From NCBI GenBank assembly GCA_013399895.1, contig VXBA01001576.1, positions 63,786 to 127,785 on the forward strand: 64,000 nucleotides of DNA, written 5' to 3'. The translations under genes were made by a program, and so were the position numbers. The notes under the pieces are model-generated. The model did no database searches, was not told the DNA's origin, and saw only the letters and a program-made list of their open reading frames with translations. Numbering within the stretch: position 1 is the stretch's first letter; every line of letters begins with the position of its first letter. This document shows positions 47,801 through 60,290 of this stretch, piece after piece. This DNA comes from Serilophus lunatus. Lineage: Eukaryota > Chordata > Aves > Passeriformes > Eurylaimidae.

Positions 47801-50800
47801 ACTAGCATCTCCTCCCACTGCACCAGATCTCCTGCACATCTCAACATCTCAACAAAGCAGCTGCTAATAAGCATGAGACTGTCCAAGGGGACAGTGTAAT
47901 GTGGAAGCATGCTGGCAGGGGAGCCTTGCTCATTGCCCCACAGACTGTTGCACAGTTCTGAGGCAAGCTGGGGTGTTTTGTGCCCATCCCATGCTCAAAC
48001 TGCAAGACAGTTTCAAAGCAATCTGGGTTTCATACTGCAGCCTGGGCTGTGAGGTTCCTTAGGCTGCTGGTGTCATGGAAAATGCGCCTTCTTAGATTCC
48101 TACACTCCCAAAGACCAATTCACACAAACAGTGCAGAACAACAGACTGCCACCAGCTGCTGGTTCTGTTACCTTTCCTTCAGCTTGGTATGTCCTTCTGC
48201 CCCTTTGCTGCATAGTGATGCCTTCAATGATGCTTTCAGAGCAGAGTCCTTTTCAATGGACTTCAAAGTGCTTGGTCTTTCAGCTCCACTACAATCTCTG
48301 GTCAGAGAGAACAGTGTCTCTGCTGCCTCTTTCAAACTCGCAGGTGGCATGCACTGCCTCCGTCCTTACAACTAGGTCATTTAACTGAAACCTACTGGTA
48401 ATCACTTGAAAATGTCAGTTGTTTAGAGGTGGCACCCAGCTGCCCAAATCTGAAAAGACACTGCTATTCTCCTACCCTCAAACCACATACCTAGATAGTG
48501 GTAGAAAAAATAAAAATGTCCCCAAAAGTACACACACAAAAGTACATCTGTGTCCCTAAATCATAAGTGGGCAGATATTTGCCTTCTTTGGCTTCACATG
48601 TTTTATTTTCATTAAGATGACAGACTTAATGTGAATGCAGAAGCACTGCCTAACACAACAGCAAACTACAAGTATGCAAATATCCGTATTAATAGGGCAA
48701 AATATCTGTTGCCCTTTATAAAGTGTTGCTTTCTAAATGGCACTAAAATGTATTTTCTTTTGCTGGAAAGCAGTCCTACATACACATTCAACATCTGTCG
48801 GTATTCGTGTTTAGGACTTCGGAGAATCACCTTCAAAACAGAAAATGACCACTTGACAAACACTGACTCAGTGCCAGCCCTTGGAATTCTGCTTGTCCAC
48901 AGGGCAAATAATAGCCTCTGTCTTGTGTATATGCAGAAACCAGATGATGGTCATCTCTTTTTCTCGTGGCTCTCCTGTCTCTAAGGTCTTTCTGTTCCCA
49001 GCCAAGTTTAAAGTACCCTCCAAATGGCTGATCCTATTGGATCCTTGGACATAAATGTAGAGCTAAGACCCTCCAGGCAGAACAGCATTAAAGGGGAGGC
49101 ATGTTGTGGTAAATGTAGATCCATAGTCTCCAAAATTTTTTTATTGCATACCACTATCAGTAAAAAAAAATTGAGCACACATCACCAATAGATGCATATG
49201 TATTTATATGTTATATACAGGTATGTTGAAGTTACAGTATTATCTTCCTGCACCCTGATGTATAATCTTGCACACTCCATAGGATGCATACACTCCACTT
49301 TGCAAACCACTGATTTATTCAGCACCTAAACCTTCCTGCTTGTTGCTCTGGGCTGATCCCTTTTTTAATCTCTATTTCCCAAAGCAGAAGTGAGGAAATT
49401 CCTTTGGTTCAGGCTCACTCTTCAGCAGTGCAAACTGGCTTGCTCAAAGGATATTTGCTAGAGGAGAGAGGAAAACTACTAAAGAGAAGAGTTTTCAATT
49501 ATGGAAGGGGAGGGGGAAAGAGAGTTTAAGCAGGAGCTGTTGAATGGGTCTCTAAGAAATAGTCTACACCAGATTCCACCAGGTCTTATGGGTACATTGT
49601 GGAACTCAGACTAAATCTGCTTTTTGTAAGAAGAAAGAGGATAGAGAGGGAAGATGATAATAATAATCACACTGTACTTAAGCTGTGCTTAAGGGCAGCA
49701 CAATGTTTCCAGGTGGTTTAACTCCTGCAAAACTACTTACAGTCTCCAGAGGAGTATCTACCACCATCAATCATATGGCATGGGCTGGATTACTTGGACA
49801 TGGACCCATTCAATCCAAGTTCTTTTTAATACAACCATGTGGAAGGACAAACTCCAAGAAACGAGAGTTTCATCCCAAGCTGACAAGAGTTGGTGTAGAA
49901 TAGAGAAAAGCTGAGGCTGCATCTTGGATAGGGACATGGAGAATGTGATAAAACACAAGCTGAATGCAGACATATGGAGGCTTGCAAAAGACTTAGCAAA
50001 ACCTGCTAATACAACTTTGGTGTGAGTTAACAGGAGCTCTCTGTCGATGCAGAGGGAAACTCTCTGTTTTGTTGGGTACTAAGAATTAGCTTTGGGCTAA
50101 CAGAAGCCATGTAGATTGATCATGCTTGAGAGACGAGGAGACAGGACACAAAACTGACAATTCAAACAAAGCCTCTTTTCTTGCCTTTTACTCTCATGAA
50201 TGTTCCTTGCTTGGAGGGGAAAAAATTACAGCTAAGTTCTGGTCTGTCTGTTTCTCTGGCTCCTTTCTTTGTGGATAATAACCCAATTCAGCAGCTGTTA
50301 GATCCTTCAGGACAGAAACCTTAGCCAGACATTTCATGCCAAGAGAGAAAGAACAGCAGGTGAAGAGGGAGCAGGTGGCTTAGGAGCTCATATCAAAGAT
50401 CTGTGTGTTCTAGAGAACTGTTTATAGGAGGAGCGAAGGAGCAGAGGAAAAGGAACCTGGGAATTATTCAGGGTGGCAACTGGCAGTCAGATGTAGAGTC
50501 ATGAGTCATATCTCTGTGTTAGGCACTTCTTTGGTAATTTCCATCAAAAGTGAGAAATAAGAGAGGACTCGACACCATTAATATTGCAAAAACATAGGGA
50601 AAAACAAACATAGGAAAGAAAACCCCTTTAGCAAATACATATACTTTCGGGCTCTTTTTTTTTGTGTCTATCAGCATGAAGCAATATGGCCACATGCCAC
50701 TTCTCTGCTCGTTTGTCCATCAGAAAGAACTCAACTAGAGGAAGTTTCATCACTCCAGTCCAGGAAAAATGTTCACAGTTGTTGGCATAGTAAACAATGC

Positions 50801-51343
50801 AAATAAACCCCTGACACTGCATAAGTTCCTTAGTTCCCCTTTATCTGAGGCTGGCACCATGCTATTTGAATTAATAAGATACTGGGTGCAGCCCTTCTGA
50901 ACCCTGAGCAGTTGCACAATTCATTGGGCAACAACATAACACACTGAAAAAATCTTTGCACTGCTGGCATCTGAGCTGAATGACTGAGATGTACGGCCTT
51001 CCATTCATTAATGACTATGTGCAGCCATTGTTTTCCACTACACTGCTCAAGCCTTATCAAACTTTCAGCAGTCCAAGCGAGTTAGGCAGTACTTTGGACA
51101 GTTCACACAGTCACCCAAAATGCTAGAAAAAACCTCCATAAATGTTTATTAGATCACAAACCACTTTTAGTAGTTTTTAACTTACAGTAACATATTATCT
51201 CTGGTTTAATAGATTAGATCGCAAAGGGCAAGTGAAAACTGGACTTCCTGTGGGAGAGGGCCAGCACCCTTGGAAGAAATAACTAAATTTTAGAGCTCAT
51301 ACTCATTGATTTCAACCATGGCTTGCAGCCTTTCCTTTGGAAG
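41821..51343. other. Intergenic stretch without recognised gene
   Basis: AT-rich, with short random ORFs only. No signal-peptide exon or YWTD-repeat exon of LRP5 (the human neighbour on this side) is visible. Confidence 0.55.
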
Positions 51344-51657
51344 GCTTAGAGCAGGGGTCCTCCAACTACGGCCCGCAGGCTGGATACGGCCCCCCAGGGG
51401 CCTCAATCCGGCTCTCCGGTATTTACAGAACCCCCTGCCTCTGTCCTGCCTGGGGAGGGGGCTGGCTCGGGGTCCCCTGGTCCCGATGCGGGCAGCAGCT
51501 CCGGGAGCGTGGCCGCAGGGGCACCCTGGCGGCCCCCCCCATCCCAGGGAGTCCCTCCTGCGGGGATCCCTGGGGGCAGCAGCGACGGTCGCTCCGGGGC
51601 ATCCCCGCAGTGCCCATGGCCAGTGAGGTGATGGCACCTGAAGGCCCCAAGCACGAC

Positions 51658-51800
51658 AGTGAGTCTTTCAGGACCTACAATTACACGAAGGATTGAAGAA
51701 ATGGGGGAAAATTTGAGTCTGCAGTTGCAAAACTCCTCAAAACAACTATTTCTCATTGGCACTCGACGAAAGCAATGATGTTCGTGATTCTGCACAACTT
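51658..51800 (+). pseudogene. hAT transposase fragment, central part, frameshifted
   Basis: The plus strand encodes ...GPTITRRIEEMGENLSLQLQ, then shifts frame near 51745 and continues YFSLALDESNDVRDSAQL. The 'LALDES.DV.D.AQL' motif is typical of the EPM2AIP1/GTF2IRD2/ZBED-type hAT transposase relatives and carries the first catalytic Asp of the family. The frameshift shows the copy is dead. The fragment runs into the assembly gap at 51801. Confidence 0.75.
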
Positions 51801-52564
51801 NNNNNNNNNNNNNNNNNNNNNNNNNNNNNNNNNNNNNNNNNNNNNNNNNNNNNNNNNNNNNNNNNNNNNNNNNNNNNNNNNNNNNNNNNNNNNNNNNNNN
51901 NNNNNNNNNNNNNNNNNNNNNNNNNNNNNNNNNNNNNNNNNNNNNNNNNNNNNNNNNNNNNNNNNNNNNNNNNNNNNNNNNNNNNNNNNNNNNNNNNNNN
52001 NNNNNNNNNNNNNNNNNNNNNNNNNNNNNNNNNNNNNNNNNNNNNNNNNNNNNNNNNNNNNNNNNNNNNNNNNNNNNNNNNNNNNNNNNNNNNNNNNNNN
52101 NNNNNNNNNNNNNNNNNNNNNNNNNNNNNNNNNNNNNNNNNNNNNNNNNNNNNNNNNNNNNNNNNNNNNNNNNNNNNNNNNNNNNNNNNNNNNNNNNNNN
52201 NNNNNNNNNNNNNNNNNNNNNNNNNNNNNNNNNNNNNNNNNNNNNNNNNNNNNNNNNNNNNNNNNNNNNNNNNNNNNNNNNNNNNNNNNNNNNNNNNNNN
52301 NNNNNNNNNNNNNNNNNNNNNNNNNNNNNNNNNNNNNNNNNNNNNNNNNNNNNNNNNNNNNNNNNNNNNNNNNNNNNNNNNNNNNNNNNNNNNNNNNNNN
52401 NNNNNNNNNNNNNNNNNNNNNNNNNNNNNNNNNNNNNNNNNNNNNNNNNNNNNNNNNNNNNNNNNNNNNNNNNNNNNNNNNNNNNNNNNNNNNNNNNNNN
52501 NNNNNNNNNNNNNNNNNNNNNNNNNNNNNNNNNNNNNNNNNNNNNNNNNNNNNNNNNNNNNNNN
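51801..52564. other. Assembly gap (764 N) inside the hAT element
   Basis: Run of N only. It hides the middle of the transposase. ORFs that appear to cross it are artefacts. Confidence 1.
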
Positions 52565-52828
52565 TCAAGCAGCCTTACTAATTTCTATGCATCTCTCCCC
52601 TCAGAGACATATCATAATCTCAGGAACCATGCACTCAAAATTGCAGCCATCTTTGGCAGCACCTATGTCTGTGAGCAGACTTTTTCCCGAATGAAACATC
52701 TGAAATCTCCCATCGGATCCAGACTAACTGATGAACACTTGCATCACTTGCTACGACTAGCAGTGACAAATATGGAACCCAGCACTGACCATCTCATTAG
52801 CCAAAAGCAGGCCCATAGTTCACATTGA
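52565..52828 (+). pseudogene. hAT transposase fragment, C-terminal hATC region
   Basis: 88 in-frame codons emerge from the gap and end at TGA 52826-52828. Visible motifs include AAIFGSTYVCEQTFSRMK and GSRLTDEHLHHLLRLA, which are diagnostic of the hATC dimerisation domain as found in GTF2IRD2 and related domesticated or Charlie-type transposases. The frame is intact here, but the coding sequence upstream is broken. Confidence 0.85.
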
Positions 52829-53039
52829 AATATTATTTGTTTTTGTTGATTACCATTGTTCTTCATTTTAAATATTGCATTCTTTTTCCTGTTTTTTGTG
52901 CACTACTACAAATAAAATATGCACAGTGTGCATAGGAATTTGTTCTTTTTTTTCCAAACTGTAGTCCGGCCCCCGACAGTGTCTGAGGGACAGTGAACTG
53001 GCCCACTGTTTAAAAAGTTTGAGGACTCCTGGCTTAGAG

Positions 53040-56000
53040 CCTCTAAAAATCCCAGGGAAGATACATACCTCCAGAATGACCACCTGATTATGTCTCCGCA
53101 AAACACGGGATTATCCAACATCCTTCCTGACTTCTGCTACCTTGATGTTAACTGCTTGTTAGGTGCCAGAAGGCATTACTCATCACATGAGAATTTGTTA
53201 ATGGGTAAGGTTGTTAATTTGCCATATTTTTTGCAGATGGGCTTTCAAATTGATTTCAATTTGCCAAGGGTTTGTGTTGTCAAGCTGCTTTTTTCCTTTT
53301 TGGTTCATGTAAAGTTTTATTTGAGCTTGTCATCACTGCATGCACTGAGGGTACTTGTCTGAATATGGAGGTGCATATATGCCATTGGAGTTTGCTCCCC
53401 TGGACATTCTGGTAATGTTGCTTCTCACATATTTCCATTTTGCCTGCATGCATTGCTGCAGGCCAGATACTCAGTACTAACAAACACATACACATACCAT
53501 TTATTCCCAGACCAGGAAGTGGGCTGGAATCACAAAGTTGATGGTATAGCCCAGAGTCAAGAAGTCCTTGGAATCAAGGGCTTCCTAGCGCAGCTTTGAG
53601 GAGCTGAGAGGAGCAGCAGCACTGCCTGTGCAAGTGTGTTAGATGGGTGTTAATGGCGTTGTGGCTGATTGGATCAGCCCATGCCAGTAGATGCAGAAAG
53701 ACAGAACACAGTTACATTAGCTGTAGTCCAAGGGTTTGTTCGAGACATGAGGGAAGAGGAGAGTCATAGGCTGGAGTAGGTGAGAAGATGGGCTGATCTT
53801 CTGAAGAGAATGGAGCACTACCATTTTATCCACACTGAGAACCCACATTACTGCACTGCCACCCCCTACCAGCACTGAAACACATCTGAACAGTGGGAAT
53901 AGAAAACAGGAGAGTGAGCTAATCAGGGCATCATTTCGTCCCATAGGATAAATAAATTACCATACCAAGAGCATTTAGACCATGTCTGCTAATCACAGGC
54001 CTCTCCATGCATCCTGCACCACTCTGGTAAAGCAGCCACAGAACTGATAGAGAGGAGGTTAATTCCAAGAACTTCTTTTTAATCCTCAGCTACATTTCTG
54101 CTGCTCTGGCTTTCCTATGAAGTTTATAGTCCTACTCTTCAGAATAGCTGTGGCCCATGGGACAGAAAACTTGAGTTCTTTGTTGCTGAGTTCAGATGAG
54201 CTGAGATTATAAGGAAGCAGGACCTCAGTAGTACTTCTGCTGTGGAAGAGACACAAACTCTATATCCATCATGAGGCAGAAGGGAGTCACACAAGATGCC
54301 TGTTGCTCCCAGAGTCACCAGAACCAGCTCTCCTACCTAGCTTTTGATCTATCTCATCAAAGCACTGCCAGGATAAATACACACCTCAGGGCAAAAACAT
54401 TTGTTGTTTTATTGAACTGTCTCCAAGCATTAATGCTGACTTTGCCTTCTCCCATATCCCTGCATTATTAATCAAGATCACCCTCATCAGAGCAGCCAGG
54501 AGCCTTTAGGAGGAGGAATTGCATGAGAGGGACCTTTGGAAATTAACTCAGATGCTTTGGGCCTGACTTATCTGTAGCATTGCCAACTCTGGCTATTTTG
54601 CAGTCAAGTAGTAGGGCTGTGTTTTTCTAGTTTCATAGTAGTGTTCAGATACCTAAGCTTTCACCTACTAGCAATAATGCAGATGTATAATCCTTAGTAT
54701 AAGAGGAAAAAGCCTAGGAACAAGTGTACCTTGTAGCCTATGTACCAATGGAGTGTTGTGTTTTTAGATGAAAACAAACGCAGTATTCCAAGATGTTTAA
54801 CACTAAACTAGCACATATGCTGCTTATGATCAGTCTCTCTATCCCAATCTTCACTCTCCCTTGAGGTATTTGAACCTTAAAGCCACTCCTTGAATATCCA
54901 GCCAGGCTCTCACCAGGCAAGTAGAACATCTCCTTCCAACCACCACTGCCAGAGGGCACCAGCCATATTTTACCATTGAGTGACAGCTGAGCTAAGCCTT
55001 TTATTGCTCTGTCTGTACCCAACAACTTCTGAAGGTTGAGCAGAGTAGAGTGAATTGATCTGTAATTAACCTCCTCTTCGTCATCCACGACCTATATTAG
55101 AAAATATTGGTAATCACCCCACTTTTTGGCAATTCCTGGGCTCATAGTGACATAGCAGGGCTAAAAGCTCCAAATCCAACAGTGGTTTACAAATTTTACT
55201 CTGTCTTTGCAGCTTACGTCCAGATGCCTCTGATGGTCCCTGGAACTGCTTCATGCCATGGGTGCCCCCTGGGTGTAGCTTATGTGGCATCATTTTGCTG
55301 AGGAGATCTAAACCCTTGCTGAAGGCTGGCAGGAGAAGGGACCCTTTTACCATAAAAAGCTCGGTCACCTGAACAGACAGCCCTCCCTCCTCCCCATGGC
55401 TTTTGTTTCTGATCCAATGGAAGTCAGTATATATTTCATCAAAATCTGGTGCTTCTTTTGCAGCTGTTTCTTCCTGACTCTGGCAATCTTCATGCATGGC
55501 CATGCGTTTCAGATGTGTAATGCAGCATGTCTGTATGCCCTAGAGGTTGCTGGCTCCTGCCAATACTATTCCATATGGGGTTATTCAAGTGTAAGAGAGT
55601 CCCATATTTGACCCCTAGCCTAAGAACATTTCTGTTTCCAAGTGAAATTTTCAAGTATTTCTTTTGATTTGGGAATGACAGATGGTCTGCCTCCATGCTT
55701 TGACTCTCCCGACATCTAAGGAAACACTAGCAGGTAGATGAGGTTCAGAATTCACCCTTGTAAACCATCTGAGTCAGCATCAATGCAATAAAACCACATT
55801 CCAGATCAGCTAGCAAGGTCTCTCCCTCAGGGCTGGATTGCAGTGGCTGCCAAAAGAAAACAGAATGGTTGAAGGTCTCCAACAGCACTGTCAAACTTTA
55901 GAGCAAGGACACAGGCAGATCCATGGGCATTCTGACTTCACCCTTTGCCAGCCAACCTCTGCCTTCTTTGCTGAACAGTAATATGGATTTAGCATCAGCT

Positions 56001-59000
56001 GGCAGACAAAAATGTGCAAACTGTACAAGGTCAGAAAGTCCTGTATTTCCCTTGATCTCAAGCCTGTAGAGTTTTCTTAGGCTTCATCATTTGCTCCTGG
56101 AATCTTTGCCTTTAGTACCATGTTACAGATGACACTCCCTCTTAAGCTGGAAATTTTCTTTCATGGCAGTATCTGCAACAAGAGACAACTTTCTGGGCAG
56201 CCTGGGCTACAACATTAGCTGCTCAGTTTATGAAGGACAACTGATTGCTGGAAAACTCTGCCTAAACAGAGAGGTACCTCATGAGGGAATCAGCTGCAGA
56301 GTAACATGCAGGTGTTTTCACTGCAGAGTGTTCTGTATTCACAGATGAGATCTCGGTTGAAAGTTAGCTCCCTGACCCTTATAAAACAATCTGGACCTAC
56401 AAACCTGCATTATATTCTCATTTTATAACTACTACAGTCAATGGAAAAATGTCTTCTCTCTCCCTTTTAAATGTGATGACATGCTGTGAAATAATTTTTA
56501 AAAATCCTAGATGGTTTATATATGCTTATATAGATTAAAAATTACCTAGGAAATTCACTTCTTACACTTGAGTTTTCAGGCCAGGTGTCCATTTGTGTCA
56601 GTCTGAGACTGATTCATTGCTGCAGGATTCCACCAGTGGAATTGCAAGCCCTGTACAAAATGAATCAGACCTCTCCCAGTGTGGATTTGTACAGCTCAAC
56701 ATTATCAACAGCAGTCGCAAACAAAGCCTAGGATATGGAAATGAGAGGCAGGAAAAAAATGCCAAACCGTACGTAAGAGCGGTGGCTTGCAAACTGCTGT
56801 TAGAGAAGAGGTCTCCGGAGGATGCGCTAAGTTTTGCTTTCCTGGAGTGGGGCAGAGACAGGATATTCCTATCCAACAAAACCCTGTAAAGACAGGGATG
56901 ATTTGGCTGCAAACCGAAAAGGAAGGATAAGGCAGGAGAGGGCGCCACTGGTTTGCTGGCAGCTCCCACCTCATCTGCCAGGCTTTGCTGTTTCCTGCTG
57001 ACACAGATTCAGTTCAAAGCTGATTGAACTGTTTCCACCAAGTGCAGTAGATTACAGATAAAGCGCACAGCAGAGAGACCTGAGTGAGACATGATGAAAC
57101 TTCCTTTCTAGGAGAGGCAGATGGGGTTGTATCATCCCGTGTGGCATGTTATCCCAAGGATGCATTTCTTCTGGTGCACACCACAAAACGAAGCAGGCTT
57201 CAACCCAGAGCCATCACATAAAACATGCTTGTGGCCCATGCAGCACCCAAGAGCTGTGACTGTGAGTCTCTCGGTGTGTGGGGTCACTACGTGCCTGATG
57301 TTGGATCATACACCGCAAAGTGCATCCACCTCTTTGCATCCCTCTCTCCCCCATCTTACTCCTGGCAATTGCTGCAGAAAGCAAGCCACAGCCTGGACAT
57401 GAAGGGAGCAAGGAGCCAGGATGGCGAGCAGATACACAAGGGCTGCGAGTCCCTTTGTGCTGCCGCTTGCCACTCGTGTGACAGCTCAGCTCAAAGCTCT
57501 GTTAGGCTGATGCAGCTCCCCACCATTCTAGGCAGGGGGGGAGGCAGGAACACTGCCGATGGATCCGCAGTTCATCCTCTCTTGCCCTGCAGGGACATGG
57601 CTGCGCCCGGCAAAGCAGCCTTCGCTCCGTGAATGGGAGGAGCAGGAGAGGCTGCCACTGGGCAGGGAGAGAAGCGCCAGGATTGGAAAGCCTTCATTTG
57701 CCAATGGGATGTACGACTGCTTTTCCTTAACTTGGGGTATACCAAAGAGCTCAGATGTCTCATAACACAGACTCCACTCAGGTGTTGGTGAAGAGAAGCA
57801 AACAGGAATATTTGGGAGCAAGAACTAGAGTGATCTGGAAAGGGGGTGCACTTCAAGCAATCCCTGAGTCTGCTTGATCATGGGGCTGCTTTTGAGAGCC
57901 TGCAGTCTCATTCTTGCAAATGCACAGCTGGAGGGTAGTGCTGCAAGGGATGGAGGTGTGGGGAGTGAAAGAATGGGGTCCATCCCGGAGCTATGCCTAG
58001 GGACTGGGGCTGGGGATGGAACAAAGCCCAGCAGACAGACAAGATGAAGCAGTAAAAGAGCGAATTTTCCTGAGGGCTTTTCCTGTTCAGCTTACCAAAA
58101 CAAGGCAGAAAGCCTGGCAAAGGTGCCAGGATCAGGCAGAGCTCTGGAGAGGACTGAAGGTTCCAGTTAGTGGAAGAGGCCTTGGGGAAAGAACAGCAGG
58201 GCTTTCTTCTAAGGAACTGTGCCTCCACCTGCCCACTTCTCCTCACCCAAGGCACCCAGAGGCCTTCCTCAAAGGATGGCTTCTTTGGCTGGCACTTGAC
58301 ACTGTCCTGACACCTTAGGAGCAATGATATTGCTGTCTCTGAAAGTAGATAATGACTCTAGGTGAGGAAAAAGCCAGTGTGACTGCAACATGACTTTTAT
58401 AAAGGATATCCAGGCCTTGGTGTTTCTTTTCCTTGGCAAGAAACGCACCAACATCTCCCAGCTCCTTTCTCCTGTCTCTCCTGAAAACTTGCAGGTGCTG
58501 CACTATTTTGATCCTACATTTCCTTCCCTGTTGGTTGGCACTACCTCACTTCTTTTCCTCCTACCAATCATTCTTCCAAAAGTGAGGGCATTCAGGGAGC
58601 ATCTAGATGTGTCCCAACCTACACACACTCTACCAGTGGGGTAGGAGATCCAGCGGTGCAGGGTTTAAGCCATTCTGTTCCATCTATCTGGGTCTCTCCC
58701 CTTCCATCTTCTCCCATGAAACAATCAGAGTGTTTTAGCCTTGCAGGCCTGCAGTGGAGACCCAGCTGCTCTTGTGCAGGCAGTAGTATCCCCTAAGCTG
58801 CTGGGGACTGGATGTCTGAAGGAATAATTTCCAGGGACATATTCAGAGTTGAAGGGTAGAATTGAAAGAAAAAGCAATTGGAGAGAAAGCAGAGAGGTGC
58901 AGCTTATTCCATTGGCATTTAACACTGAGGTCAAGGTCTCAATATTTGTATCTCCCAGTATTTTAGGGAGAGGAGGGATTGTTTTCCTGAGACCCTGACT

Positions 59001-59965
59001 TTAAAAACAACCCAAGCATATAAAGAAATACTCCTCTGTGGAGGGGATAAGAGCATAGCTGAATGTCACTCCCTGTCTCAAACTGAATTTCCATAGGGTG
59101 GCTCAGGAGTTGGGTGGCAGATAAGAACATGGACAGAAAAAGTGCATTTTTCACCATCAGGTCACAGTAAGCAATGAGATTCAATGAGATTTCGTCTGCC
59201 TAGCTGGCCTGGCAACCAGCCAGACTGGGGTAAGGCAAGGGAGGCCATGGTTTCACAGAGCTGATAGCTTTCTTTTTTCTTAAAAATTCTAGCAGTTGCA
59301 AGACTAGAGAGAAGCATCTGCCTGGGTATCTCCATCTCTTTCACTCTATGCCATCAAATTACCAAAATCAGCTCATTCAGAGGCAGAGAGAAGACACAGA
59401 AGAGTCTGCTAGCAATCCACTGCCTGTTTGCTGACATGTTGGAGCACACAGAATTTGCAGCCTTCCGTCATTCTGTGCCCATAGAGATAAAATCAGTAGT
59501 TCAGGTGGCATGGAAGAAATTTGCAGAGATAACTAGCCTCTCTCTCTTCTGATACAAAAGCTCAGAGAACTCAAATGACATTTAGAAGCAGCAGATTCGT
59601 AACATTCAGGGGGAGGCAGCTTTTCATGTGATGTGTAGTGATACTGCAGAACTGCCCACAGCAGGATATCTTGGGTGCTGGGTGGGAAAGACTGGACAGA
59701 TTCAGAGAAGACAAATCCACCAGGACACAGACACCGTACTTGGCTCAGACAGTGCCTACACCATACATTGGTGGAGGCTATTAAAACCCTCACAGGCTTG
59801 ACTCTGGGCTTGCTCTTTTCTTACGCTCCTTATGTGTTTGTGATAACCCACTGCCAGACACAGGAGAGGGGATGAGGTGACTTTGAGGATCTCACTGCAC
59901 CCAAGACTCATTCACAACTTTTACAGCTGCTCATTTGCAGATCTGTGTCAGGGCCTCAAGGACAC
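53040..59965. other. Intergenic stretch without recognised gene
   Basis: Moderately higher GC around 57.2-58.3 kb but no CpG island, and no ORF resembling a known family. Confidence 0.5.
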
Positions 59966-60290
59966 AGTCAATAAGGTTGGAGAAGGCCTCTAAGATTGTA
60001 AAGTCCAACCATTAACTGAGCACCTGCTATGTTCTCCACTAAACTTTATCCCCAGTTGCTGCATCCACATGCCTTTTGAACATTTCCAGGGATAGCGATT
60101 CCAACACTACCCTGGCAGCTTGTTCCAGTGCTTGACCATCTTTGCTGTGATACAATTTTTCCTAATATCTACTTTAAACCTCCCCTACACAACCTGAGGC
60201 CATTTTCTCTTGTCCTGACATTTGTTCCTTGGGAGAAGCTCTGCCTGCCTACAGCCTCCTTTTAGGCAGTTGTTGAGGGTGATATCCATA
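59966..60290 (-). mobile_element. CR1 LINE 3'-end fragment
   Basis: Plus strand reads 'ataaggttggagaaggcctctaagattgtaaagtccaacc', 'cttttgaacatttccagggatagcgattccaacac' and 'ttttcctaatatctactttaaacctcccc', the reverse complement of the CR1 3' region. Diverged, and no open frame survives. Confidence 0.88.

Larger units (their letters stand above)
51352..53031 (+). mobile_element. hAT DNA transposon (Charlie-like), internally deleted, with transposase remnants
   Basis: Terminal inverted repeats CAGGGGTCCTCCAACT... and ...AGTTTGAGGACTCCTG are flanked by a perfect 8-bp target duplication GCTTAGAG (51344-51351 and 53032-53039), the hallmark of hAT elements. The first 300 bp is GC-rich and non-coding. 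Transposase remnants follow on the plus strand, then a 764-base N gap, then the C-terminal hATC dimerisation region. The N-terminal zinc-finger part of a full transposase is absent from the visible left side, so this is a deleted, non-autonomous copy. It is about 93% similar by eye to the short copy at 29.4 kb. Confidence 0.88.

Noticed and set aside
51753..52694. Open frames of about 270-310 codons across the N run
   Set aside because: Almost entirely unknown bases; only the edges are real transposase remnants.
54738..55503. Two successive minus-strand ORFs of 116 and 129 codons
   Set aside because: No known motif, no joining splice sites that make a sensible protein.
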